From NCBI RefSeq assembly GCF_002973595.1, contig NZ_PVEO01000004.1, positions 186,001 through 250,000 on the forward strand: a DNA stretch of 64,000 bases, written 5' to 3'. The first letter of the stretch is position 1, and each line of letters starts with the position of its first letter. Under the pieces are notes generated by a model. The model had not been told where the DNA came from. It made no database searches and worked only from the letters and a program-made list of their open reading frames with translations. This document shows positions 38,143 through 47,286 of the stretch, in pieces. The position numbers were made by a program, and so were the translations under genes. The stretch is from Jejuia pallidilutea. GTDB lineage: Bacteria; Bacteroidota; Bacteroidia; Flavobacteriales; Flavobacteriaceae.

Positions 38143-39519
38143 TTAGTTTAATGGACGAATTTTAATGTTTTTAAACGATACAAAATCGCCGTGATCTTGT
38201 AAAAGAATTTGACCTTTATCAAGTTCACCAAAATTTGGCCATTTTACATATTTACTTTCAGAAACTAATTTTCTGTACTCATCGCTTTTTCTTTCATATT
38301 CTAACACTTTCACACCGTTTAACCAATGCTCTATATGGTTGTTTTTTGAAATAATATGTGCCGTATTCCATTCGCCAATTGGCTTAATAGGTTTGTTAGG
38401 GTCTGCCTTAATTAAATCATATAATGAACTAACAGTACGACTGCCTTCATGATTTCCTTTTTTCGCATCAGGATGTAAATCATCATCTAAAATTTGATAT
38501 TCTAAACCAATTGAAGATCCAGGACCTTTATTTATTTCGGTATCTACATAATATTTAATACCGCTGTTAGCACCGGGAGTTAATTTAAAATCTACTTTTA
38601 GCTCAAAATCGCCAAATAGATCTGTAGTAACAATATCGCCACCAGCTCTAGATTCTGCACCGCCAGAGGATAAAACACTTAATACACCATCTTCAATAAC
38701 CCATCCTTTTTCAGGAAAATGGTCTAGTTTAGCACCGCGCCATCCGTTGGTGGTTTTACCATCCCATAAAAGCTTCCAGCCTTGTTTCTTCTCATCAACT
38801 GTTAGTTTGTTTTTTGTGGTAATTGGAGGAATTGTTGTGTTTTTAGAATATTTAGAAAGGTTCTCTGTAAGTATTTTAATGTTTTTCCAAGCAATTTCTG
38901 TACCTTCTTCGTGATCTGGCTTTATACTATGTACTTGAAGACATATAAATCCACTATCGGTTTTATCGTCAATTAAATGAGCAGCAGGCACGCCATTTAC
39001 CCATGTTTTAATAGTATCGCCAATGGCCTCAATACGGTAATGATTCCATTCGTTTTGTTTAAATGCTTTTTGTGCTTCAGGGTTGTTTTCTAAAGTATGT
39101 AACCAACCACGTCTAGCTTCATCATAAATACCTCCGCTATAAGCTCTATCAGAAGGGTCTATCTCAACTTGATACCCGTGTACACGTCCATTTTTATAAT
39201 ACGGAAAACTGTTGCTACGAATTTGAATACCAGAATTCATGCTTGGGTCTACCTTAAAATCTAATTCCAGAATAAAATCAGAGTACGTATCGTTGGTAGT
39301 TAAAAATGAGTTCGGGGTATTGTGCACCGTGCTTCCAACAATGGCACCATCTTTAACTGTATATTTTGCTTCACCACCTTTTTGGTGCCAGCCATCTAAG
39401 TTTTCACCATTAAACAAAGATTTCCATGGTGTATCATCTTTTGGTTTTTGGTTGCAGTTATAAAATAAACTAACAAAAGCTACAAGCAATATTTTACTGT
39501 AAAGTACAGATTTTTTCAT
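38143..39519 (-). CDS. double-DUF1080 lipoprotein, putative 3-keto-disaccharide hydrolase
   Basis: A 458-residue lipoprotein (lipobox FYNC near residue 22). Two DUF1080 (jelly-roll, 3-keto-disaccharide hydrolase family) domains lie in tandem: about residues 28-220, beginning SLFNGENLDGWHQKGG, and about 240-455, beginning LLWDGKTTNGWRGAKL. Both contain the family pattern F-LD-K---NSGI (DFKVDPSMNSGIQIR and DFKLTPGANSGIKYY). DUF1080 proteins were recently linked to cleavage of glycosides after C3 oxidation by Gfo/Idh/MocA enzymes, and two of those follow it in this operon. It is the first gene of the operon and starts divergently from the SusC at 39799. The domain call is firm; the reaction is inferred. 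Confidence 0.88.
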   Translation of the reverse strand: MKKSVLYSKILLVAFVSLFYNCNQKPKDDTPWKSLFNGENLDGWHQKGGEAKYTVKDGAIVGSTVHNTPNSFLTTNDTYSDFILELDFKVDPSMNSGIQIRSNSFPYYKNGRVHGYQVEIDPSDRAYSGGIYDEARRGWLHTLENNPEAQKAFKQNEWNHYRIEAIGDTIKTWVNGVPAAHLIDDKTDSGFICLQVHSIKPDHEEGTEIAWKNIKILTENLSKYSKNTTIPPITTKNKLTVDEKKQGWKLLWDGKTTNGWRGAKLDHFPEKGWVIEDGVLSVLSSGGAESRAGGDIVTTDLFGDFELKVDFKLTPGANSGIKYYVDTEINKGPGSSIGLEYQILDDDLHPDAKKGNHEGSRTVSSLYDLIKADPNKPIKPIGEWNTAHIISKNNHIEHWLNGVKVLEYERKSDEYRKLVSESKYVKWPNFGELDKGQILLQDHGDFVSFKNIKIRPLN

Positions 39520-39798
39520 TTTAGTAAGGTTTAAATATTATCTGAATATTAATTAAGCAAGTTATGTTTTTGAGTGTGTTTTTAAATGGAGTTATAGTTC
39601 AAATATATGGATTAATTGGTCTGCTTAAAAAGGTTTTGTTTAAAGTTTGCTCTATAAAATTTAAAAGTGTTTAATGGTATTGGTTGGTATGGTTTATTAC
39701 GTCACTTGGTTAAATAATCCATAGTTAAGAATTTTTTGTCCATTCCTTAACAAAAGTTTAACTGTAATTTGCTCTTCGATAACTAAACAAATAATCAT
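39520..39798. promoter_or_regulatory. divergent regulatory region before the main PUL SusC
   Basis: This 279-bp non-coding region separates the minus DUF1080 operon from the plus SusC/SusD operon. It contains TTGGTTGGTA (39680-39689) and TTGGTTAAA (39706-39714), the same pair of elements as in the 33.99 kb region but starting 26 instead of 37 bp apart. TGGTAT is also repeated at 39675 and 39685, one helical turn apart. GTAATTTG near 39757 resembles a -7 box but is one base short of TAnnTTTG. Confidence 0.4.
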
Positions 39799-42700
39799 AT
39801 GGAAAAACTAAAACTCTTATTAGTCGCCTTAATTATAGGCTTTACTAATGTTTCTTGGGCACAATCTAAAGTGTCGGGAACTATTAAAGATGCACAAGAG
39901 GTTCCCATACCTGGGGTTAATGTTCTTGTTAAAGGTACAAATACAGGAACAGCCTCAGATTTTGATGGGAATTACGAATTAACCATAAATAATGGTGATG
40001 TAATTGTGTTTTCTTATTTAGGGTATCAAACACAAGAAATTGTTTACAACGGACAATCTACTATTGATGTTACAATGGCAGAAGATACTTCAAGGCTTGA
40101 GGAAGTAGTGGTAATTGGTTATGGTGCTGTAAAGCGAACCGATTTAACTGGTGCTGTAGCCTCTATTGGGACACAAGAAATTACGCAACAAAAGAAAACC
40201 GATCTTGGACAAGCCTTACAAGGGCGAGTTGCAGGTGTAGATGTTAGAACCACTAACAATAAACCAGGAGCACCTTTGTCATTTGATATCAGAGGAAATA
40301 CCGTAATACAAAACAATGATGAAACTAGAGATGGTTTAAACTATGATGGAGACCTTTCAAAACCTTTGTTCGTTGTAGATGGTGTGTTTTTTGATGACAT
40401 TAATATCTTAAACCCTGCCGATATTCAACAAGTAGATATATTAAAAGACGCTTCAGCAACGGCTATCTACGGTTCCCGAGGAGCGAATGGCGTTGTAATT
40501 ATTACCACTAAAAACGGTATAGAGGGAAAAACAAGATTTACTTATGAAGCTACTATAGGTATGAATTCGGTAGTTAATAAACCAGACATGTTTAACGGTG
40601 ATGAGTATGTTGCTTTTGTTGAAGATGTGCTTAGAAGTAGTGTATGGCAAGGGTTATTTGATTACGATACACCTTATTATCCTACGGTAGACGATTATAA
40701 TAATGCCGATATAGATTTTTCAAATGAATTTAGAGCTTCAAACGAGGAAGCCGATAATGTGGCAAACCGTCGTTATACCGATTGGCAAAACGATTATCTT
40801 AAAACAGGTATTCAAACAAGCCATACTATTGCAATGTCTGGTGGTAATAATGGTTTAACCTATAATGGTTCTATAGGTTATTTAAGCAATGAAGGTATAA
40901 TGGGAATTGAAAAATTTGAGCGTTACAATTTAAGTACCGCAATTACTAAAAAGGTGTCTGAAAAATTTACAGCAGGTTTAAAAGCTTATTTGTCTCTTTC
41001 AGAACGTGAAACTGGAAGTAATGAGTTGTTTAGAAGTACGCTGCGTTTAGCGCCTACTGTAAATCCTCGCGATCCAGATGGTAATCTTATTTTATTTCCA
41101 GATGGTCAAGATGGGCGTTTTTTAAATCCATACTACGAAGCTTACGAAAATTCTTGGTTAAATAACACGAGAGCATTAGATGTAATAGCAAATGTATTTT
41201 TAACTTATCAGCCTACCGATTGGATAAGTTTTAAAACCCAATTTGCGCCTAACTTACGCACAACGCGTCATGGGCAGCAGTTTGGGTTGTTAACAAAATC
41301 TGCAAGAAATGAAACACCTCGTACCAGAGCTTATTATGATGCATTTTTTGACACCTCTTACACATGGGATAATATTGTTGACTTAAACTTTGATGTGGCC
41401 GAAGGACACAATTTAAAAACCACTTTAATATCTTCTGTGTATTACAGACAGGATGAAGGAAGCCAAATTGAAACCAGAGATTTCGATACCGATATATATC
41501 AATATTATAACACAGCCGCAGGTTTAGATGTTAGAAACTATTCAACTGGATATGAAAAAGAGACTCTAGCATCATTTGCAGGTAGATTAAACTATAGCAT
41601 TGATGACAAATATCTTTTTACGTTTACAGGCAGATATGATGGGTCTTCAAAATTAGCTGTAGGGCAGGAATGGGCGTTCTTTCCATCAGCAGCATTTGCT
41701 TGGAAAGCTAGTGACGAAACATTTTTGCAAAACGTAGATTGGTTAGATAACCTTAAATTACGATTTAGTTATGGTGAGTCTGGTAACGACAATGTTATAG
41801 GGCCATATCAGTCACTAGCATTTTTAAATGGTTCTGATTATGTGTTTGGTACAAACCACTTAAATGGTGTAGTTGTAGGTGGGTTAGCTAACCAAGAATT
41901 AACTTGGGAGCGCTCTAAAGAATTTAACTTAGGTATCGATTTAGCAGTACTTCAAAATAGAGTCCGTCTAGGTTTTGAAATTTACAACAAAAAAACGGTT
42001 GATGCTATTTTAGGTAAAACCCTATCGGCTATAACTGGTTATGGAACAGCTATAGGTAATTATGGTTCGGTAAGAAATAAAGGTGTAGAGATAACGCTTA
42101 ATACAACAAATATACAAACCGAAGATTTTAGATGGACTACAAGCTTAAATTATGCACGTAATAAAAACGAAATTATAGAGCTAGATGGCGATTTAGATGA
42201 AATCCCATATGGAAACCATGGTGTGCGTAAAATAGGAGCGCCCGTGGATGCTATTTATAGTTTCGAATTCGATGGGATTTGGCAAATAGACGAGGCAGCA
42301 GAGGCACATACTTATGGTGCGTTCCCAGGGCAATGGAAATATGTAGACCAAAATAATGATGGTGTTTTAAACCAAGATGATAATGTGGTGTTAGGTTCTA
42401 TATCACCAGATTGGATTGGGGGTATGACCAATACACTTACTTATAAGAATATAGACTTTACGGTACAAATGCACGCAAGATTTGGAACATATGGGCATTC
42501 AGAGTTTTATAACAACTTTGCGCCCTGGCAAAATGATAGAGCTAAGTTTAATAAAGTAGACTTAGATTATTGGTCGCCTAATAACCAAAACGCTAAATAC
42601 CCAGCAGCACAATATGCTTCAACAGGAAATGATTATTATGTGGATGTAGATTTTGTTAGAATTAGTAATATCGGGCTAGGATATAATTTTAATCAGAGCA

Positions 42701-42867
42701 TGTTAGATAAGCTAAAAATGTCTAGTCTAAGGTTGAGTTTAGATATTCAAAACCCATTTACCTTTACCGATTATGCAGGTCCAGATCCAGAAACCGCGTT
42801 AGGAAATACATATAACGCAGGTTATATGATGAAAACATTTTTATTCGGACTTAAGTTATCCTACTAA
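39799..42867 (+). CDS. SusC/RagA-family TonB-dependent transporter (main PUL)
   Basis: A 1022-residue outer-membrane importer: signal peptide (about 1-21, ending SWAQ), carboxypeptidase-regulatory-like domain (VPIPGVNVLVKGTNTGTASDFDG), canonical EEVVVIGYGAVKRTDLTGAV, plug with FDIRGNTVI, LFVVDGVFFDD and ILKDASATAIYGSRGANGVVIITTK, and a barrel ending LFGLKLSY. It heads the longest enzyme-containing gene run of the window and is followed after 17 bp by its SusD. The likely cargo is the fucose-containing oligosaccharide that the downstream GH29 enzymes digest, which is inference from context. Confidence 0.94.
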   Translation: MEKLKLLLVALIIGFTNVSWAQSKVSGTIKDAQEVPIPGVNVLVKGTNTGTASDFDGNYELTINNGDVIVFSYLGYQTQEIVYNGQSTIDVTMAEDTSRLEEVVVIGYGAVKRTDLTGAVASIGTQEITQQKKTDLGQALQGRVAGVDVRTTNNKPGAPLSFDIRGNTVIQNNDETRDGLNYDGDLSKPLFVVDGVFFDDINILNPADIQQVDILKDASATAIYGSRGANGVVIITTKNGIEGKTRFTYEATIGMNSVVNKPDMFNGDEYVAFVEDVLRSSVWQGLFDYDTPYYPTVDDYNNADIDFSNEFRASNEEADNVANRRYTDWQNDYLKTGIQTSHTIAMSGGNNGLTYNGSIGYLSNEGIMGIEKFERYNLSTAITKKVSEKFTAGLKAYLSLSERETGSNELFRSTLRLAPTVNPRDPDGNLILFPDGQDGRFLNPYYEAYENSWLNNTRALDVIANVFLTYQPTDWISFKTQFAPNLRTTRHGQQFGLLTKSARNETPRTRAYYDAFFDTSYTWDNIVDLNFDVAEGHNLKTTLISSVYYRQDEGSQIETRDFDTDIYQYYNTAAGLDVRNYSTGYEKETLASFAGRLNYSIDDKYLFTFTGRYDGSSKLAVGQEWAFFPSAAFAWKASDETFLQNVDWLDNLKLRFSYGESGNDNVIGPYQSLAFLNGSDYVFGTNHLNGVVVGGLANQELTWERSKEFNLGIDLAVLQNRVRLGFEIYNKKTVDAILGKTLSAITGYGTAIGNYGSVRNKGVEITLNTTNIQTEDFRWTTSLNYARNKNEIIELDGDLDEIPYGNHGVRKIGAPVDAIYSFEFDGIWQIDEAAEAHTYGAFPGQWKYVDQNNDGVLNQDDNVVLGSISPDWIGGMTNTLTYKNIDFTVQMHARFGTYGHSEFYNNFAPWQNDRAKFNKVDLDYWSPNNQNAKYPAAQYASTGNDYYVDVDFVRISNIGLGYNFNQSMLDKLKMSSLRLSLDIQNPFTFTDYAGPDPETALGNTYNAGYMMKTFLFGLKLSY

Positions 42868-42884
42868 TTATAAATATATTAAAG

Positions 42885-44531
42885 ATGAAAATATATAAAA
42901 ACATAAAACCAGTAATAGCATTGTTTGTTTTTTCAATGTTATTGAATGCCTGTGATGACTTTATACAAGAGGATGTGTATTCTGATGTAACTAGTGAAAA
43001 CTTCATCACAGAAGATACTGCCGATCAATTAATAGTAGGTGTTTACACTGCCACAAGAAACGCTTATAGAAACCATGGCTACAAATTTGCGGGAACAGAC
43101 CTATTTACTACAAAAAGCGAACTATTTGCCTTTAGTAGTGCTAACGATTATAATAATTTTATCGCACCAGAGACCGATGGGGTATGGAGTGTTAATTACA
43201 ATGTAATAGCCAAAGCAAATACAGCTATAAACCGATACGAAAACCAAGTAAGCTGGAGCGATACCAATTTAGAAGCTAAAGCTTATGGCATAGCACAAGC
43301 TCGGGCATTAAGAGCATTAGCATTTTTTAATTTAGCGGTACAATACGGTGGTGTAGTGTTAGATCTTGAAGAACCATTAACCATACGTAACGATTATATG
43401 CGTTCGACGGAGGAAGAGACTTTTGCACTAATAATTGGTGAATTGGAAGCATCTATTCCAGATCTTAAAGACAATCCTGAAATAGGACGTATTTCAAAAA
43501 GAGCAGCACAGCACCTTCTTTCGGAAGTATATTTAACACGAGCTTATAAATCGTATGCAGGAGCTAACGATTTTCAAACGGCAGCAGATTTAGCTGTTCA
43601 AGCTATAGATGGATACGATATTAGAACCCAATCCTTTGCAGAAGTGTTTGATTATGATAATCAAATTAATGATGAGATTCTTTTTGCAACGCAGTGGGAA
43701 AATAATGCATTCGCAAGCGATAGAAATAATAACAAACATTCATTATTTATGTATAATCTGTTCGATTATGCAGGTGTGAGTCGAACAAACCAATATGGTG
43801 TACAAGGAGATGGTTTGATGATGACACCCTATTTCTATTCTTTATTCGCCGATAATGATACACGCGAAGAAGCAACTATACATCGTGTAATCTACGCAGA
43901 CGAAGATGATTCTTGGGTAAATGATGTTATTGTTCCTGGAGATACCGTAGTGTATTTCCCTAAGGAGCCAATCGATATTGCTGAACTTACCGATAAATTA
44001 GATAGGTATTGGGTGTATCAACCAGATCAGTACCTATGGGGAAAACCAGACGATATTCCTGGGGTAAACTATCAATACTCTGCTACTCCATATTTTGTAA
44101 ACTTCCCAATCATGAAAAAATTTGATGATGAGGTTTATTTGGACGAAAATGGCGGTGCCCGTGATACCTTTATCTTTAGGGTAGCCGAAACACATTTATT
44201 GGCTGCCGAAGCATTTCTTGGGGCAGGTAATACCACACAGGCATTATTTCACATAAATCGAGTAAGAGAGCGTGCTACAGGTGTAGTAAATCACTATACC
44301 TCTATAGATTTAGATACTATACTTGAAGAACGTGCCTTAGAATTGGCTGGTGAAACCAACCGATGGGCAGTACTAAAGCGTATGGGTAAATTAGAAGAGC
44401 GTATAGAACTATACAATCCTCATGTTATAGATCATGGTGCTTTTGATGCATCAAAGCATTTGTTGAGACCTATTCCAACAAGAGAAATAGATTTATCGCC
44501 AAATACTATGACACAAAATCCAAATTATTAA
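42885..44531 (+). CDS. SusD/RagB-family outer-membrane lipoprotein (main PUL)
   Basis: A 548-residue lipoprotein (lipobox LNAC near residue 23, then DDFIQEDVYSD). SusD features are ARALRALAFFNLAVQYGGVVL near residue 140, a helix-rich scaffold, RVAETHLLAAEAFLGAGN near 430 and EERALELAGETNRWAVLKRMG near 490, with LLRPIPTREIDL close to the end. It is the glycan-binding lid of the SusC 17 bp upstream. A strong hairpin 50 bp downstream suggests that part of the transcript ends here, so the transporter pair can be expressed above the enzymes that follow. Confidence 0.93.
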   Translation: MKIYKNIKPVIALFVFSMLLNACDDFIQEDVYSDVTSENFITEDTADQLIVGVYTATRNAYRNHGYKFAGTDLFTTKSELFAFSSANDYNNFIAPETDGVWSVNYNVIAKANTAINRYENQVSWSDTNLEAKAYGIAQARALRALAFFNLAVQYGGVVLDLEEPLTIRNDYMRSTEEETFALIIGELEASIPDLKDNPEIGRISKRAAQHLLSEVYLTRAYKSYAGANDFQTAADLAVQAIDGYDIRTQSFAEVFDYDNQINDEILFATQWENNAFASDRNNNKHSLFMYNLFDYAGVSRTNQYGVQGDGLMMTPYFYSLFADNDTREEATIHRVIYADEDDSWVNDVIVPGDTVVYFPKEPIDIAELTDKLDRYWVYQPDQYLWGKPDDIPGVNYQYSATPYFVNFPIMKKFDDEVYLDENGGARDTFIFRVAETHLLAAEAFLGAGNTTQALFHINRVRERATGVVNHYTSIDLDTILEERALELAGETNRWAVLKRMGKLEERIELYNPHVIDHGAFDASKHLLRPIPTREIDLSPNTMTQNPNY

Positions 44532-44580
44532 GAATATAGTTTATTTAATTATTAGAGTTAGTTTATTTTAGTTTTTATAT

Positions 44581-44604
44581 AGGCAGGCGATAAATTGCCT
44601 GCCT
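44581..44604 (+). terminator. hairpin after the main SusC/SusD pair
   Basis: A perfect 8-bp GC-rich stem AGGCAGGC/GCCTGCCT with an 8-base loop. The following bases (GTATTATTAAG) are not a clean T-run, so it may be an attenuator or RNA-stabilising 3' structure rather than a full terminator. Confidence 0.55.
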
Positions 44605-44664
44605 GTATTATTAAGTGAGTGGTTAAAATTTAAATGTATTTTAAATTGGTAGTTGCAAAAAGGA

Positions 44665-44681
44665 ATGATTTACTAAATCAT
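44665..44681. promoter_or_regulatory. 17-bp perfect palindrome upstream of the GH92-like gene
   Basis: ATGATTTA, a central C, and TAAATCAT form a perfect dyad within the 222 bp between the SusD hairpin and the GH92-like gene. A short direct repeat AAGTCT-GT-AAGTCT follows at about 44684-44697. It may be an operator for a dimeric regulator. No regulator with a known matching site is encoded nearby. Confidence 0.3.
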
Positions 44682-44826
44682 ATAAGTCTGTAAGTCTATA
44701 CGTAGATAAAGATATGGAGCTACTAAAATGCTATCTCAATAAATATTAAAAATAATAGCATAAAAAGTAATGAGTCTAGCACAATACAATCTAGTCTAAA
44801 TACAATCTTATCTTAAAACAAGAATA

Positions 44827-47160
44827 ATGAAGTTAAGTTATATATGTAAAATACAAACATATACAGTAATTATTATGGTCTTTTCCTTGTTATCGTGCAA
44901 ACAAGAAGAGCAACTATTAGCAAAGACCATAGATAATAACGTTATAGATTATAGCGTTAAAGTGTATCCGTTGCTAGATTCCGAAAATTCCAGATGGTTT
45001 TTCTTTTCATCAGCTAGTAGACCTTTTGGTATGGTAAATCTTAGCCCAGATACAGAGATTGATGGTGCATGGGGCAGTGGTTACAGGTATAAAACTGATA
45101 CCATTAAAGGCTTTAGCCATATTCATGCGTGGCAAATGTCGGGTATATCCGTAATGCCTGTTACCATCACAGATTCTAACAAGAAAAATATTTATAACGA
45201 TTTTTATTCAAAATTCAGTCATAAAACAGAAAAAGTAACACCAGGATATCACTACCTAGAATTAGATAGATATCAAATTACTTCAGAATTAACTAGTACA
45301 ACGCGCGTTGGGTTTCACAAATATAACTTTCCTAAAAACACCCAAGCCGCGATTTTATTCAACCTTAATACCAAATTAGGGCCATGTAAAAATATAGATG
45401 GAGAACTCACAAAAATTAGCGAAAATGAGTTAGTCGGTAAATTGGTTATGGAAGCGACCATAAGACGGCCAAAACCTTTCACCGTTTATTTTAAAGCCAA
45501 ATTAAATACAGACATCGCTTCTTTAGAAAAAGATATTAAAACAGGAAATTATTTAGTAAATCTTGTAAACCCAAAAGATAAGGTGCTTATGAAGGTTGGT
45601 ATTTCATACACATCTATTGATAATGCCGCAAATAATATCGATAAAGAATTATCGCACTGGAATTTTAATGATGTGGTTGCCGAATCTAAAGAGCAGTGGA
45701 ACGGATTATTAGGAAGAATTGATGTAGAAGGCGGTACAGAAACAGACCAACGCAGATTTTACACTGATTTATGGCACGCCTTACAAGGTCGAAGAATTAT
45801 AAGCGACGCCAATGGGGCTTATCCTGATAACACGGGCGACAAATTTAGAATAGGGCAGTTGCCATTACATGACAATGGTACACCTAAATTTAATCATTAT
45901 AACTCTGACTCGTTTTGGGGTGCACAATGGACAATTAATACCCTTTGGGGATTAGTTTATCCTGAAATAAAAAAGGAATTTGTACATTCACTTATACAAT
46001 ATCAAAAAGATGGTGGATTAGTTCCGCGAGGACCATCGGGTGGTAATTATACGTTTGTGATGACGGGGTCTTCTAGCACACCGTTTATAGTAAGCGCCAT
46101 ACAAGAAGGCTTGATTACCGAAGATTTAGAATATATCTACCAAGCCTTAAAGCAAAACCATTTGCAAGGTGGAATTATGGAAAAGGCAGGTTACGAACAC
46201 ACTACCAATTTAGGTGGTGGTTTTAAGTATTACTTAGAAAAAGGTTATGTGCCTTACCCTATTCCAGAAGGAAGATTTGCGGGTCATCAAGATGGTGCTA
46301 GCCTTACTATGGAATATGCTTATCAAGATTGGACTCTTGCGCAATTAGCCAAAAAATTGGGGCATAATGAAGATTACAATTATTTCTTGAATCGTTCTGA
46401 AAACTTTAAAAATGTTTATGATGAAACTTCAGGTTGGATGCGCCCTAAAGATGTTAATAATATGTGGTTTAAAAATTTCGATCCTTACGATTATAAAGTT
46501 GGATTCGTAGAAGCCAATGGTGCACAAGCAACTTGGTTTGTACCACATAATTTATCGGGTTTAGCCGAATTAATGGGTGGAACAGAAAACGCAGTAAAAA
46601 AACTAAACAAGCAGTTTGAAGAGGCGAGCGCGCTTAGTTTTACGGCAGGAACTTCTCACGATTTAGAGGAACATCCAGAGTATAGAAGAATACCAATTAA
46701 CTATGGTAACCAACCCTCTATACAAACTGCATTTGTGTTTAATAAATTAGGAAGACCAGACTTAACGCAATACTGGAGCCGTAGTATCGTAGAAAAAACT
46801 TTTAGTGGTTTGTCGCCTTCTACTGGGTATAATGGAGATGAAGATCAAGGGTTAATGGGAAGCTTAGCGGTACTCATGAAAATAGGATTGTTTCAAATGA
46901 ATGGTGGTACCGATGATAATCCAGAATACCAAATAGGAAGTCCAATTTTCAATAAAATTGCCATAAAATTACATCCAGAATACTATTCAAATTCAACATT
47001 TGTTATTAATGCAGTAAATAATAGCAAAGAGAATGTTTATGTAGAATCCGCAGTTTTAAACGAGCAACCAATTCAAGGTTATGTAATTGACCATGATCAA
47101 ATTACCAAAGGAGGAACCTTAGTGTTAAAAATGACCAATAAAGCCAAAGATCAACTTTAA
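44827..47160 (+). CDS. divergent GH92-family glycosidase-like lipoprotein
   Basis: A 777-residue lipoprotein (lipobox LLSC near residue 24). The GH92 two-domain layout is visible: an N-terminal beta-sandwich with RPFGMVNLSPDT and GYRYKTDTIKGFSHIHAW (residues about 65-105), then an (alpha/alpha)6 domain with DLWHALQGRR near 315, SFWGAQWTINTLWGLVYPE near 360 and GAQATWFVPHNLSGL near 565, and a final IGSPIFNKIAIKL near 705. GH92 members are calcium-dependent alpha-mannosidases. Here the HLSGTG-like loop is HAWQMSG, and the catalytic GN(D/E)DxGxMSAW stretch is GDEDQGLMGSL, so specificity may differ or activity be lost. It is the first enzyme after the SusC/SusD pair. Confidence 0.82.
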   Translation: MKLSYICKIQTYTVIIMVFSLLSCKQEEQLLAKTIDNNVIDYSVKVYPLLDSENSRWFFFSSASRPFGMVNLSPDTEIDGAWGSGYRYKTDTIKGFSHIHAWQMSGISVMPVTITDSNKKNIYNDFYSKFSHKTEKVTPGYHYLELDRYQITSELTSTTRVGFHKYNFPKNTQAAILFNLNTKLGPCKNIDGELTKISENELVGKLVMEATIRRPKPFTVYFKAKLNTDIASLEKDIKTGNYLVNLVNPKDKVLMKVGISYTSIDNAANNIDKELSHWNFNDVVAESKEQWNGLLGRIDVEGGTETDQRRFYTDLWHALQGRRIISDANGAYPDNTGDKFRIGQLPLHDNGTPKFNHYNSDSFWGAQWTINTLWGLVYPEIKKEFVHSLIQYQKDGGLVPRGPSGGNYTFVMTGSSSTPFIVSAIQEGLITEDLEYIYQALKQNHLQGGIMEKAGYEHTTNLGGGFKYYLEKGYVPYPIPEGRFAGHQDGASLTMEYAYQDWTLAQLAKKLGHNEDYNYFLNRSENFKNVYDETSGWMRPKDVNNMWFKNFDPYDYKVGFVEANGAQATWFVPHNLSGLAELMGGTENAVKKLNKQFEEASALSFTAGTSHDLEEHPEYRRIPINYGNQPSIQTAFVFNKLGRPDLTQYWSRSIVEKTFSGLSPSTGYNGDEDQGLMGSLAVLMKIGLFQMNGGTDDNPEYQIGSPIFNKIAIKLHPEYYSNSTFVINAVNNSKENVYVESAVLNEQPIQGYVIDHDQITKGGTLVLKMTNKAKDQL

Positions 47161-47163
47161 AAA

Positions 47164-47195
47164 CATCACTACACTATATTATGATGCGTTTTTAT
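47164..47195 (+). terminator. weak terminator-like hairpin after the GH92-like gene
   Basis: CATCA and TGATG can pair around a 13-base loop and are followed by CG and five T. The stem is short, so this is only a possible partial terminator within the 126-bp gap. Confidence 0.25.
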
Positions 47196-47286
47196 TATTA
47201 AGCAATAGATAGTTGTAAAGATAAGTTTAGGGGTATTGATAATTACAATTGAATTAAAATCTCGAAAGTCAAAAAATTAAAGACTT

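Noticed and set aside
44827-47160. Straight annotation as alpha-1,2-mannosidase
   Set aside because: The fold is GH92, but two catalytic-loop motifs differ from characterised mannosidases, so only a family-level call is supported.
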